64,000 nucleotides of DNA from assembly GCF_022751215.1 (NCBI RefSeq), contig NZ_JAICDG010000002.1, positions 372,001 to 436,000 of the forward strand. Direction: 5' to 3'. Below, in pieces: positions 55,906 through 64,000 of the stretch. The stretch's first letter is position 1. Every line of letters starts with the position of its first letter. The notes beneath the pieces were generated by a model. That model was not told the DNA's origin, did no database searches, and worked only from the letters and a program-made list of their open reading frames with translations. The translations under genes and the position numbers were made by a program. Source of the DNA: Actinomadura terrae. GTDB lineage: Bacteria; Actinomycetota; Actinomycetes; Streptosporangiales; Streptosporangiaceae.

Positions 55906-56820
55906 GTGCGGGATGACGAAGAGGTGGCGAGGGAGTTCCAGGCGCTGCGCGGGCGGCTCCTGGGCGTGGCCTACGGGCTCCTCGGCAGTGTGGACGAGGC
56001 GGAGGACGTGGTCCAGGAGAGCTGGCTGCGGCTCCGCTCGGCCGACCGCGCCCGGATCGAGGACCTGACCGGCTGGCTGATCGTCACGACCGCGCGGCTC
56101 GCGCGGGACGTGCTGCGGTCGGCGCGGCACCGGCGGGAGGAGTACGTCGGGCCGTGGCTGCCCGAGCCGCTGGTCACCGGCGAGCGTCCTCGCGCCGACC
56201 CGGCGGGCGGCGGCGATCCCGCCGACCGCGTGACGCTGGACGAGTCGCTCAGCATGGCCCTGCTGGTCGTGCTGGAGTCGCTCACCCCCGCCGAGCGGAC
56301 GGCGTTCGTGCTGCACGACGTGTTCGGGGTCGGGTTCGCCGAGATCGGCGAGGTGGTGGGCCGCGAGCCGGCGGCCTGCCGCCAGCTCGCCGTGCGGGCC
56401 CGCAGGCGGATCGAGGCACGCGCGCCGCGCTTCGAGCCGTCCCCGGACGAGCAGCGCCGCGTCCTCGCGGCGTTCGCCGCCGCCTGCCGGACCGGCGACG
56501 TCCAGGCGCTGCTGGCGCTGCTCGACCCCGGCGTCGTCGTGCGCAGCGACGGCGGCGGGTGGGTGGCGGCGGCGCGCCGTCCCGTGCACGGCGCCGACCG
56601 CGTCGCCCGCTACCTGGCCGGTGTCGCGCGCTGGTACGCCGACGACGGCGAGATCGCGCACGCCACGGTGAACGGCCGCCCGGGGCTGCTCTGGACGCGG
56701 GGCGGCGAACTGCACGGCGTCATGTCCGTCACGCTCGACGGCGGCCGGATCACCTCCGTCGACTTCGTCCGCAACCCCGACAAGCTCGAACGCGCACGAC
56801 AACTGAGAGGAACACACTGA
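55906..56820 (+). CDS. ECF41-type sigma factor (SigJ-like) with SnoaL domain
   Basis: From GTG 55906 the protein has 304 residues. Region 2 is at about 6-70 (EFQALRGRLLGVAYGLLGSVDEAEDVVQESWLRL). Region 4 is at about 120-175 (LTPAERTAFVLHDVFGVGFAEIGEVVGREPAACRQLAVRARR). A C-terminal SnoaL-like domain carries the DGGG motif that defines ECF41 and tunes activity in place of an anti-sigma factor. The promoter at 55871-55897 places the RNA start on this GTG, so the message is probably leaderless and longer starts are ruled out; GTG 55924 is an alternative. The next gene is its usual kind of partner. Confidence 0.9.
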   Translation: MRDDEEVAREFQALRGRLLGVAYGLLGSVDEAEDVVQESWLRLRSADRARIEDLTGWLIVTTARLARDVLRSARHRREEYVGPWLPEPLVTGERPRADPAGGGDPADRVTLDESLSMALLVVLESLTPAERTAFVLHDVFGVGFAEIGEVVGREPAACRQLAVRARRRIEARAPRFEPSPDEQRRVLAAFAAACRTGDVQALLALLDPGVVVRSDGGGWVAAARRPVHGADRVARYLAGVARWYADDGEIAHATVNGRPGLLWTRGGELHGVMSVTLDGGRITSVDFVRNPDKLERARQLRGTH

Positions 56821-58028
56821 TGCCGGATGTTCTGATCCTGGGCGGCGGGTTCGCCGCCGTCTGGAGCGCCGCCGCGGCCACGCGGCTGTTGCGCGCGGAG
56901 GGCGCTCAGCGCTCCGTCACGGTCGTCGCGCCGGACGACCACATGGTGATCCGGCCCCGGCTCTACCAGGCCGACCCGGGCGCGATGCGGGTCCCGCTGG
57001 ACGACGTCCTCGGGCCGATCGGCGTGGAGCGGGTCCGCGGCTACGCCACCGCCATCGACACCGAGCGGTCGGCGGTGACCGTCCGGGGGCGGGACGGGAG
57101 CGTCGCCGAGTTGAGCTATCGGCGGCTCGTCCTGGCCACGGGCAGCGCGTTGGCGAAGCCGGACCTGCCCGGTGCCGAGCACCTCCACAACGTCGACACG
57201 GTCGAGGCCGCCGTCGCGCTCGACGACCACCTGCACGCCCTGCCCGAGGCCCCGGGCCGCCACACCGCCGTGGTCATCGGCGCGGGCTTCACCGGCCTTG
57301 AGGTCGCGACGGAGCTGGCCGGACGGATGCGGGCGCCGGGCGTCGCCGGGGACGCGGCGGACGAGGTCCGCGTCGTCCTCGTGGAGCGCGCCGACGTCAT
57401 TGGCCCCGACCTCGGCCCAGGCCCCCGTCCCGTCATCACGTCCGCGCTGGAGGAGCTGGGCGTCGAGGTGCGGCTCGGCGCGTCGGTGACCGAGATCACG
57501 CCGGACGGCGTCGTGCTCGGCGACGGGACGTCCATCCCGGCGAGCACGGTCGTGTGGACGGCCGGGGTCCAGGCCAGCCCGCTCACCCGCGACGTCCCGG
57601 CCGAACGCGACCGCATCGGACGCCTGGTCACCGACGCGTTCCTGCGCGTCCCCGGGGTGCCCGGCGTGTACGCGGCGGGCGACACCGCCGCCGCCCCGGC
57701 CGAGGACGGCCACGTCACGATGCCGAGCTGCCAGCACGCGACCCCGCTCGGCCGCCACGCGGGCCACAACGCCGCCGCCGACCTGCTCGGGCTCACCCCG
57801 GCCGAGTTCAGGCCCGACCCCTACGTGACGTGCCTGGACCTCGGCACGGCCGGGGCGGTCTTCACCACCGGGTTCGAGCGGACGGTCGAGAGCACGGGGG
57901 AGACGGCCAAGGCGCGCAAGCGCGCGGTGAACGAGGAGTGGATCTACCCGCCGGTGCGCGACGCGGAGGAGCTGCTGCGGCGTGCCGACCACCGGATGTC
58001 GGTCCGCCGCCCGGTCCCCGCCGGCTGA
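56820..58028 (+). CDS. FAD/NAD(P)-dependent oxidoreductase, NDH-2-like
   Basis: The 402-residue flavoprotein starts at ATG 56820, overlapping the sigma stop (TGATG). It has an N-terminal FAD motif (VLILGGGFAAVWSA), a second dinucleotide motif (AVVIGAGFTGLEVATELAGRM), STVVWTAGVQASPL and a C-terminal FAD element GVYAAGDTAAAP. The family includes type II NADH dehydrogenases and related oxidoreductases. ECF41 sigma genes are known to be coupled to a carboxymuconolactone decarboxylase, an oxidoreductase or an epimerase (COE); this is the oxidoreductase type. Its substrate is open. Confidence 0.88.
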   Translation: MPDVLILGGGFAAVWSAAAATRLLRAEGAQRSVTVVAPDDHMVIRPRLYQADPGAMRVPLDDVLGPIGVERVRGYATAIDTERSAVTVRGRDGSVAELSYRRLVLATGSALAKPDLPGAEHLHNVDTVEAAVALDDHLHALPEAPGRHTAVVIGAGFTGLEVATELAGRMRAPGVAGDAADEVRVVLVERADVIGPDLGPGPRPVITSALEELGVEVRLGASVTEITPDGVVLGDGTSIPASTVVWTAGVQASPLTRDVPAERDRIGRLVTDAFLRVPGVPGVYAAGDTAAAPAEDGHVTMPSCQHATPLGRHAGHNAAADLLGLTPAEFRPDPYVTCLDLGTAGAVFTTGFERTVESTGETAKARKRAVNEEWIYPPVRDAEELLRRADHRMSVRRPVPAG

Positions 58029-58147
58029 CCCGGCACGCCGTTTACCTGCGGTTATCTCGGTTTTCTTGACCTTTGACCGGGTTTTGCGGTGCCGTGCCCG
58101 GGGAGGGACTCGTTGCTGGCTAATCTTCGTGACGGGGAGGAAACCAT

Positions 58148-58402
58148 ATGAAACGGGTCATTACCGCAGCAGTGATCGCGATCGCGGCGACGGGGGTCGG
58201 GGTGGGAGCAGCCGGCGCCGCCCAGCCGTCGCAGCAGACGCAGCCGTCGCAGCAGCAGCGCCAGGATTGCCGTACCTACTCCAGCACCGCCGTGTGCGGC
58301 AAGGTCCAGCTCGACCAGAAGCAGCAGGCGTGCGCTACCGCGATGGTCCAGCAGGGGATGACCCAGCGCCGAGCCGAGGTGGAGTGCAAGGCCTTCGGCT
58401 GA
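58148..58402 (+). CDS. Small secreted Gln-rich protein with four Cys
   Basis: The 84-residue protein has a clear signal peptide cut after GAAGAA. A short Gln/Pro/Ser repeat (QPSQQ twice) follows, then a domain of about 45 residues with Cys at CRTYSS, VCGKV, ACATAM and ECKAFG, enough for two disulfides. GGGGAGGAAA precedes the ATG. A strong hairpin follows, so it is a single-gene unit. I recognise no family. Confidence 0.75.
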   Translation: MKRVITAAVIAIAATGVGVGAAGAAQPSQQTQPSQQQRQDCRTYSSTAVCGKVQLDQKQQACATAMVQQGMTQRRAEVECKAFG

Positions 58403-58413
58403 CCGTCCGAGAG

Positions 58414-58442
58414 GGCCCGCTTCCCGTACAGGGGAGCGGGCC
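58414..58442 (+). terminator. Terminator after the small secreted gene
   Basis: GGCCCGCTTCCC (58414-58425) pairs with GGGGAGCGGGCC (58431-58442) over GTACA, with one G-T pair. Followed by TCCGGCATT. Confidence 0.7.
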
Positions 58443-58526
58443 TCCGGCATTCCGGACACCCCCGAAGTCGCCGTCAGGGCGTGCGGGGTGAAACGATCGG
58501 GGTCCGGTTTGCGAAGGAGGCGGGAC

Positions 58527-59507
58527 ATGGAACAGGTACGGCTCGGCACGACGGGGACGAAGGTCTCGCGGATCTGTCTCGGCATGATGAGCTACGGCGA
58601 CCCGAAGTCGCGGGAGTGGTTCCTCGGCGAGGACGCCGCCGAGCCGATCGTCCGGCGCGCCGTCGAGGCGGGCGTGACGTTCTTCGACACCGCCGACATG
58701 TACTCGACCGGCGCCAGCGAGGAGATCACCGGCCGCCTGCTGGGCCGGATGTTCCAGAACCGCGACGACTACGTCCTCGCGACGAAGGTGTACTTCCCGA
58801 TGGGCCCCGGCGCCAACGAGTCCGGCCTGGGCCGCAAGCACGTGATGGCCTCCATCGACGCGGCGCTGCGCCGCCTCGGCACCGACCACGTGGACCTGTA
58901 CCAGATCCACCGGTGGGACTACGAGACGCCCATCGAGGAGACCATGGAGGCCCTCCACGACGTCGTGCGCTCGGGCAAGGCCCGCTACATCGGCGCGTCC
59001 AGCATGTACGCGTGGCAGTTCGCCAAGGCCCAGCACGTCGCCGAGACGCGCGGTTGGACGAAGTTCGTCACCATGCAGAACCACTACAACCTCGTGTACC
59101 GGGAGGAGGAGCGGGAGATGATCCCGCTCTGCCTCGACCAGGGCGTGGGCTGCCTTCCCTGGAGCCCGCTGGCGCGCGGCCTGCTGGCGGGCAACCGCGA
59201 GCGGGGCGGCGGACGCAACACCGTCCGCGCCAACACCGACGCCTACGCCGACGAGCTCTACGAGGAGGCCGACTTCGACGTGGTGGACGTCGTCCGGCAG
59301 GTGGCCGCCGAGCGCGACGTCCCGCCCGCGCGGGTCGCGCTGGCGTGGCTGCTCGCCAAGCCCGGCGTGACCGCGCCCATCATCGGCGCGACGAAGCTCG
59401 GCCACATGGAGGACGCGATCGCCGCCGCCGACATCCGCCTGGACGACAAGGAGATCGCCCGCCTGGAGGCGCCCTACCGTCCGCACCCGGTCAACGGGCA
59501 CTCCTGA
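58527..59507 (+). CDS. Aldo/keto reductase
   Basis: The 326-residue (beta/alpha)8 reductase starts at ATG 58527 with GAAGGAGG 6 bases upstream. Landmarks are LGMMSYGDP, FFDTADMYSTGASEEITG (catalytic Asp and Tyr), LATKVYFPMG (catalytic Lys), DLYQIHRWDY (catalytic His), and the NADPH-binding end PIIGATKLGHMEDAI. It resembles the YajO/Tas-like AKR group. The natural carbonyl substrate is unknown. Single-gene unit. Confidence 0.92.
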   Translation: MEQVRLGTTGTKVSRICLGMMSYGDPKSREWFLGEDAAEPIVRRAVEAGVTFFDTADMYSTGASEEITGRLLGRMFQNRDDYVLATKVYFPMGPGANESGLGRKHVMASIDAALRRLGTDHVDLYQIHRWDYETPIEETMEALHDVVRSGKARYIGASSMYAWQFAKAQHVAETRGWTKFVTMQNHYNLVYREEEREMIPLCLDQGVGCLPWSPLARGLLAGNRERGGGRNTVRANTDAYADELYEEADFDVVDVVRQVAAERDVPPARVALAWLLAKPGVTAPIIGATKLGHMEDAIAAADIRLDDKEIARLEAPYRPHPVNGHS

Positions 59508-59523
59508 CCTGCGCGGCCGACAT

Positions 59524-59557
59524 GACGCCCCCGGGTCAGGAACGCTCCGGGGGCGTC
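59524..59557 (+). terminator. Terminator after the aldo/keto reductase
   Basis: GACGCCCCCGG (59524-59534) pairs perfectly with CCGGGGGCGTC (59547-59557) over a 12-base loop. No T-tract. Confidence 0.7.
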
Positions 59558-59753
59558 CGACGTCTATCCGGGGGTGGTGATTTGCGATTCCACCGGCTAT
59601 CGGGGCAGGCTGGTGACGAGAACGCCCACGGGTGGCAAGACCGCCACGTGGGGACATCGGTGACAAGGTTCGGAGGCCGCGTTATGCGCCGCGCGTCTCC
59701 GAGCGTCCGGGTGCTGAGGAGCCCCGGGACGACGGCGCTGAAGGAGCCCGACG

Positions 59754-61286
59754 ATGACCGACAATGACGGCACGCAGGGACCGCAGTGGCCGTTGCCGGA
59801 GGACGAGGGCCAGCGGCCCCCGGAGCAGAACGAGCCTCCGGCCCGTCCCCTGGGCGACCGCACGGTGGTCTTCGGTGCCCCCCAGCTGGGCGGCAACGCG
59901 GGCCAGCAGCCTCCACAGCCCCCGCAGCCGGAGCAGCCCGCGCACCCCACGAGGGTCGAGCAGCCGATCCAGCAGCAGCAGTACGGCGAGCAGCCCCCGG
60001 CGCCGCCCCAGCAGCCCTACAACCCGCCGCAGGAGCAGCCGCAGTACGGCCAGCCCGAGCAGCAGCAGTACGGCGGGCAGCAGGGCTACGGCCAGCAGCC
60101 GGCCCAGGGCGGCTACCCGCAGCAGCCCGAGCAGCCGCAGTTCGGCCAGCAGCAGCCCTACGGCCAGCAGCCCGAGGACCCGTACGGCCAGCAGCAGGCC
60201 TACCCGCAGCAGCCCCGGCACGCCGCGCCCCAGGAGCCGCAGCACCAGTTCGGCCAGCCCGAGCAGCAGCAGTACGGCCAGCCCGAGCAGCAGCAGCCGT
60301 TCGGCCAGCCGCAGTTCGGCCAGGAGCAGCCGCAGCAGGACGGCACCGACCGCACGCTGATCGTCCCCGGCCCCGGCGCGAGCACGCCGCCTGCCCCCGA
60401 GCCCGAGGCGCCGCGTCCGGTCATCGACGACCAGGCCACGCTGCACTGGTCGCCCGGCACCGACATCCCCGTCGCGACCGGCCCCGAGCGCAAGCACGAG
60501 GCCCCGGCCGAGCCCTGGCAGTCGTCGCCCGCGCCCGAGCCGTGGTCGTCGGAGCCGTCCCAGCCGCCCCAGCAGGGCCAGGTGGACCACGAGCGGACGA
60601 TGATGGTGCCGCCCCCCGAGTCCGGCTTCGGCGCGCCCGCCGCCCCGTCCCCGGCCGAGGACCCCTACGGCCGTCCCGAGGTGGAGGACGCCAAGCCGAC
60701 CCAGGCCTTCGACCCGGGCCGCCAGGCCGAGCCGCAGGGCATGGCCGAGCACACCCGCATGGACATCGGCCAGCAGCAGTGGGGCCAGCAGCAACAGCAG
60801 CAGCCCGGCCAGCAGCAGTACAACCAGCAGCAGCCCTACAACGCCCAGCAGCAGTACGGCCAGCAGGACCAGCAGCAACAGCAGTTCGGCCAGCAGGACT
60901 TCGGCCAGCAGCAGTCCTACGGCTCCCAGCAGAACCAGGGCCAGTACGGCCAGCAGCAGCAGTACGGCCAGCAAGACCAGCAGTACGGGCAGCAGGATCA
61001 GCAACAGCAGCAGTACGGCCAGCCGGAACAGCAGTACGGCCAGCAGGACCAGCAGTACGGCCAGCCTGACCAGCAGCAGCAACAGTTCGGCCAGCCCGAC
61101 CAGCAGCAGTTCGGTCAGCAGCAGTTCGGCGGTCAGCAGCAGTACGGCGGCGGCGCCCAGCAGCCCGCCCCCTACAGCGGCGGCGACGAGGGGAAGGGCG
61201 GCGGCAGGAACACGCTGTGGCTGGTGATCGGCGGCGTGGCGATCGTCGTCATCCTGGTCGTGGTGGTAGTAGCCTTCGTCCTCTAG
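59754..61286 (+). CDS. Gln/Pro/Tyr-rich membrane-anchored protein with repeated Thr motifs
   Basis: The 510-residue protein consists almost wholly of low-complexity sequence (QQQYGQ, QPEQQQYGQ, QFGQ units) and one C-terminal membrane helix (LWLVIGGVAIVVILVVVVVAFVL). The bulk is therefore cytoplasmic if it inserts as a tail anchor. Between the Gln tracts lie short similar motifs: DRTVVFGAP near 36, DRTLIVPGP near 200, ERTMMVPPP near 281, KPTQAFDPG and EHTRMDIG. Acidic/basic-Thr-hydrophobic cores of this kind resemble Ser/Thr kinase target sites that FHA domains read. This suggests a phosphorylated scaffold, perhaps phase-separating. The function is unknown. Confidence 0.8.
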   Translation: MTDNDGTQGPQWPLPEDEGQRPPEQNEPPARPLGDRTVVFGAPQLGGNAGQQPPQPPQPEQPAHPTRVEQPIQQQQYGEQPPAPPQQPYNPPQEQPQYGQPEQQQYGGQQGYGQQPAQGGYPQQPEQPQFGQQQPYGQQPEDPYGQQQAYPQQPRHAAPQEPQHQFGQPEQQQYGQPEQQQPFGQPQFGQEQPQQDGTDRTLIVPGPGASTPPAPEPEAPRPVIDDQATLHWSPGTDIPVATGPERKHEAPAEPWQSSPAPEPWSSEPSQPPQQGQVDHERTMMVPPPESGFGAPAAPSPAEDPYGRPEVEDAKPTQAFDPGRQAEPQGMAEHTRMDIGQQQWGQQQQQQPGQQQYNQQQPYNAQQQYGQQDQQQQQFGQQDFGQQQSYGSQQNQGQYGQQQQYGQQDQQYGQQDQQQQQYGQPEQQYGQQDQQYGQPDQQQQQFGQPDQQQFGQQQFGGQQQYGGGAQQPAPYSGGDEGKGGGRNTLWLVIGGVAIVVILVVVVVAFVL

Positions 61287-61932
61287 GACGGCCGGGGGCG
61301 GCGTAAAAAGTGGCCAAGATCTTCCCCAAGCGGGGATGAATGGGCCACAATGCGAGAACCGCGCCGTCCCCGACACCCGCCCCAAGGGCACAGACCGGAA
61401 CCGGGGAAGGTAGTAAGCGCAACTACCAGCGACCGAAAACGTTGCGATCGCGTCCGAAGGCAGGTTCGAGCGTCAGCGAGAACCTGATCGCGGAGCGAGC
61501 CGCCAGGCGAGTTCGGAGCGATGCCAGCGATCGCCGCGGTGTCCGCCGAAGGAGGGCCGCCAAGGCCCGACGCCAAGGGCACCGCAATGAACACCGCCGG
61601 AGCCAGGGCGCTGCGGCCGACCCCCCATTTTGATTTTCGACGCGTAGGTCGGTAACCTCTTCACTTGTGCCCGCTGTGCGGGCCGCTATGCGTGCGCACC
61701 GGCGAGGTCCAGTCGGCCAGGCCCAGCGCCGCATCTACTCCCCGGCTTGATCTGGCCCTGGTATGGGCCGGGCGGTCTGTGTCGGTTCTGAACGGCGCGA
61801 TGCTCCGTGAGGTGGCGACACGCCCGACCGCGTGGGTCGGAGAGGTCGGGAAACCGGCAGGTCACAGCCTCGCCTGAGGTGGTGATTGCAGCATAGGACT
61901 TACCGGCTCGGTACGAGGAAGACGGAGACGCG
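61287..61932. other. Long upstream region of the str operon
   Basis: These 646 bases show no convincing gene on either strand. The first part follows the Gln-rich protein gene. The second holds the putative rpsL promoter at 61630-61658, which implies a leader of about 265 bases. A further possible promoter is TTGTGC (61665-61670), 16 bases, TATGCG (61687-61692). Confidence 0.45.
61630..61658 (+). promoter_or_regulatory. Probable promoter of rpsL-rpsG-fusA
   Basis: -35 TTGATT (61630-61635) and -10 TAACCT (61653-61658) with an ideal 17-base spacer. The flanks are AT-richer than the surroundings. Confidence 0.55.
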
Positions 61933-62307
61933 GTGCCCACGATCCAGCAGCTGGTCCGAAAGGGCCGCCAGGACAAGGTGACCAAGAACAAGACGCCCGC
62001 GCTGAAGGAGAGCCCCCAGCGGCGGGGCGTCTGCACGCGCGTCTACACGACGACGCCCAAGAAGCCGAACTCCGCGCTTCGCAAGGTCGCTCGTGTCCGG
62101 CTGACCAGCGGGATCGAGGTCACGGCCTATATCCCCGGCGTCGGTCACAACCTGCAGGAGCACTCGATCGTGCTCGTGCGCGGCGGGCGTGTGAAGGACC
62201 TCCCCGGTGTTCGGTACAAGATCATCCGCGGGTCCCTCGACACGCAGGGGGTCCGCAACCGCAAGCAGGCGCGTAGCAAGTACGGCGCGAAGAAGGAGAA
62301 GAGCTGA
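61933..62307 (+). CDS. rpsL: 30S ribosomal protein S12
   Basis: The 124-residue S12 starts at GTG 61933 ([13 protein letters not shown]). The conserved [19 protein letters not shown] and [22 protein letters not shown] are intact. Lys43 and Lys88, where streptomycin-resistance changes occur, are both wild type. The stop overlaps the rpsG start (TGATG). Confidence 0.98.
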   Translation: MPTIQQLVRKGRQDKVTKNKTPALKESPQRRGVCTRVYTTTPKKPNSALRKVARVRLTSGIEVTAYIPGVGHNLQEHSIVLVRGGRVKDLPGVRYKIIRGSLDTQGVRNRKQARSKYGAKKEKS

Positions 62308-62777
62308 TGCCGCGCAAGGGCCCCGCTGGCAAGCGCCAGCTGATCGCTGACCCGGTGTACAACTCGCCGCTGGTCACCGCGCTCATCAACAAGATTCTCC
62401 TGGACGGCAAGCGGTCGATCGCGCAGAGCATCGTCTACGACGCTCTGGAGGGCGCTCGCGAGAAGACCGGCAACGACCCGGTCGTCACGCTGAAGCGCGC
62501 GCTCGACAACGTCAAGCCGACCCTGGAGGTCCGCAGCCGCCGCGTCGGTGGCGCGACCTACCAGGTCCCGGTGGAGGTGCGGCCCGCCCGCAGCACCACC
62601 CTCGCGCTGCGCTGGCTCGTGGTGTACGCCCGGCAGCGTCGCGAGAAGACCATGACCGAGCGGCTGATGAACGAGCTGCTCGACGCGAGCAACGGCCTCG
62701 GCGCGTCTGTCAAGAAGCGCGAGGACACCCACAAGATGGCGGAGTCCAACAAGGCCTTCGCCCACTACCGCTGGTAA
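62307..62777 (+). CDS. rpsG: 30S ribosomal protein S7
   Basis: The 156-residue S7 starts [20 protein letters not shown], with the rRNA-binding segments [13 protein letters not shown] and [15 protein letters not shown]. It nucleates the head of the 30S subunit and may control its own operon. Between rpsL and fusA as usual. Confidence 0.98.
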   Translation: MPRKGPAGKRQLIADPVYNSPLVTALINKILLDGKRSIAQSIVYDALEGAREKTGNDPVVTLKRALDNVKPTLEVRSRRVGGATYQVPVEVRPARSTTLALRWLVVYARQRREKTMTERLMNELLDASNGLGASVKKREDTHKMAESNKAFAHYRW

Positions 62778-62826
62778 CCCCGGCGGGCCTGAGAACGACG
62801 AGACGACGCGAGGACGCGAGGACACA

Positions 62827-64000
62827 GTGGCTACCAAAACCGGTGTAGACCTGGCCAGGGTCCGCAACATCGGGATCATGGCCCATATCGACGCTGGCAA
62901 GACCACGACGACCGAGCGGATCCTGTACTACACGGGCATCAGCTACAAGATCGGCGAGGTCCACGACGGCGCCGCCACCATGGACTGGATGGAGCAGGAG
63001 CAGGAGCGGGGGATCACGATCACCTCCGCGGCCACCACCTGCGAATGGCCCGTCGACGAGGTCAAGCACACGATCAACATCATCGACACCCCCGGGCACG
63101 TCGACTTCACCATTGAGGTGGAGCGCAACCTGCGGGTGCTCGACGGCGCGGTCGCGGTGTTCGACGGTGTGGCCGGTGTGGAGCCGCAGTCCGAGACGGT
63201 GTGGCGGCAGGCCGACCGCTACGGCGTGCCCCGCATGTGCTTCGTCAACAAGCTCGACCGGGTCGGCGCCGAGTTCCACCGCTGCGTCGACATGATCGAG
63301 AACAGGCTGAACGCGACCCCGCTCGTGCTCCAGCTCCCGATCGGCGCCGAGGCGGACTTCAAGGGCGTCATCGACCTGGTGACGATGAAGGCGCTCCTCT
63401 GGAACGAGGAGGCCAAGCTCGGCGAGATGTACGACACGGTCGACATCCCCGAGACCCACGCCGAGCTCGCGCGCGAGTGGCACGACAAGCTGGTCGAGAC
63501 GCTCGCCGAGAACGACGACGAGATCATGGAGCTGTACCTGGAGGGCGACGAGCCCACCGTGGAGCAGCTGCACGACGGCATCCGGCGCGCGACGATCGCC
63601 GCGAAGCTGACCCCGGTGACGTGCGGCACGGCCTTCAAGAACAAGGGCGTGCAGCCGCTGCTGGACGCGATCGTCCGCTACCTGCCCTCGCCGCTGGACG
63701 TGGAGGCCATCGAGGGCCACGCCGTCCGGGACGAGGAGAAGGTGCTCGTCCGCAAGCCGAGCGAGGACGAGCCGTTCTCCGCGCTCGCGTTCAAGATCGC
63801 CAGCGACCCGCACCTGGGCAAGCTCACGTTCGTGCGCGTGTACTCCGGCGTGCTGGAGTCCGGCGCGAACGTGATGAACTCCGTCAAGGAGCGCAAGGAG
63901 CGCATCGGCAAGATCTACCGGATGCACGCCAACAAGCGCACCGAGATCGAGCGCGCGGGCGCGGGCGACATCGTCGCGGTGATGGGCCTCAAGCAGACCA
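62827..64000 (+). CDS. fusA: Elongation factor G (cut by window end)
   Basis: The GTG at 62827 opens [20 protein letters not shown]. The G-domain motifs are complete: [18 protein letters not shown] (G1), [11 protein letters not shown] (G2), DTPGHVDFT (G3) and NKLDR (G4). The frame stays open to base 64000, giving the first 391 codons of about 700. EF-G drives translocation with GTP. tuf is expected to follow outside the window. Confidence 0.98.
   Translation, partial: MATKTGVDLARVRNIGIMAHIDAGKTTTTERILYYTGISYKIGEVHDGAATMDWMEQEQERGITITSAATTCEWPVDEVKHTINIIDTPGHVDFTIEVERNLRVLDGAVAVFDGVAGVEPQSETVWRQADRYGVPRMCFVNKLDRVGAEFHRCVDMIENRLNATPLVLQLPIGAEADFKGVIDLVTMKALLWNEEAKLGEMYDTVDIPETHAELAREWHDKLVETLAENDDEIMELYLEGDEPTVEQLHDGIRRATIAAKLTPVTCGTAFKNKGVQPLLDAIVRYLPSPLDVEAIEGHAVRDEEKVLVRKPSEDEPFSALAFKIASDPHLGKLTFVRVYSGVLESGANVMNSVKERKERIGKIYRMHANKRTEIERAGAGDIVAVMGLKQT

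Noticed and set aside
59754..61286. Tandem DNA repeat or CRISPR in the CAGCAG-rich stretch
   Set aside because: Units are irregular and in frame with a Gln-rich protein with good third-position GC; the repetition is coding low complexity.

Overview
The window looks like a high-GC actinomycete chromosome, most likely Streptosporangiales/Thermomonosporaceae (Actinomadura-like). The evidence is very high GC at third codon positions, many GTG/TTG starts, GTGA/ATGA/TGATG gene overlaps, an mce lipid-import operon, and the actinobacterial order trnT-trnM-rpmG-hadA-hadB-murB ... aspC-trnW-secE-nusG-rplK-rplA ... rplJ-rplL ... rpoB-rpoC ... rpsL-rpsG-fusA. The genus is inferred from gene order and content only.

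Regions. (1) 1-12.7 kb is accessory. It holds a gene-poor, lower-GC left end with a strong inverted repeat, an ATGA-coupled pair of small genes (the second with a CPCC zinc-ribbon-like motif), a GntR/UTRA regulator coupled to a family 2 glycosyltransferase, a small hypothetical, a shortened regulator-like gene, a secreted dimethylformamidase-like protein followed by an MFS exporter and a membrane-anchored beta-propeller protein, a DUF805 protein, a PP2C-like protein and an acyl-CoA dehydrogenase. (2) 12.7-16.2 kb is the conserved trnT-trnM-rpmG-hadAB-murB block. The 3' ends of rpmG and murB are each followed by degenerate tandem copies of their own last bases; murB has about 14 units of 23 bp. 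(3) 16.2-24.4 kb holds a yybP-ykoY manganese riboswitch with a GDT1-family Mn exporter, a TetR/MFS pair sharing an operator, a divergent adenosine deaminase, a repeat-rich secreted protein beside an ECF sigma factor and a likely anti-sigma protein, and aspC. (4) 24.6-27.5 kb is trnW-secE-nusG-rplK-rplA. Between nusG and rplK sits a relic type I-E-like CRISPR repeat pair whose 33-nt spacer encodes the same 11 residues as the nusG 3' end, with only synonymous differences.

(5) 27.5-34.5 kb is an insertion between rplA and rplJ: a decayed MFS gene, a leaderless TetR gene, a macrolide-type glycosyltransferase, a twice-deleted IS607-type element (tnpA and tnpB remnants) and two paralogous LprG-type lipoproteins. 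(6) 34.5-35.9 kb is the L10 leader, rplJ and rplL. (7) 36.2-48.0 kb is a complete mce operon: ATPase, two YrbE permeases, six MCE proteins and two Mce-associated proteins. It sits between rplL and rpoB, the interval where mycobacteria keep the orphan mce ATPase mkl. (8) 48.2-55.9 kb is rpoB and rpoC; rpoB carries Asn at the E. coli Ser531 position of the rifampicin pocket. (9) 55.9-61.3 kb holds an ECF41 sigma factor with its own consensus promoter and an NADH-dehydrogenase-like partner, a small secreted Cys protein, an aldo/keto reductase and a Gln-rich membrane protein with repeated kinase-target-like motifs. (10) 61.6-64.0 kb is the str operon: rpsL, rpsG and the first 391 codons of fusA, cut by the window edge.

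Best leads: the nusG-derived spacer, the gene-tail tandem repeats, the riboswitch/GDT1 pair, the ECF41 leaderless autoregulation, the mce operon at the mkl locus, and natural Ser531Asn in rpoB.
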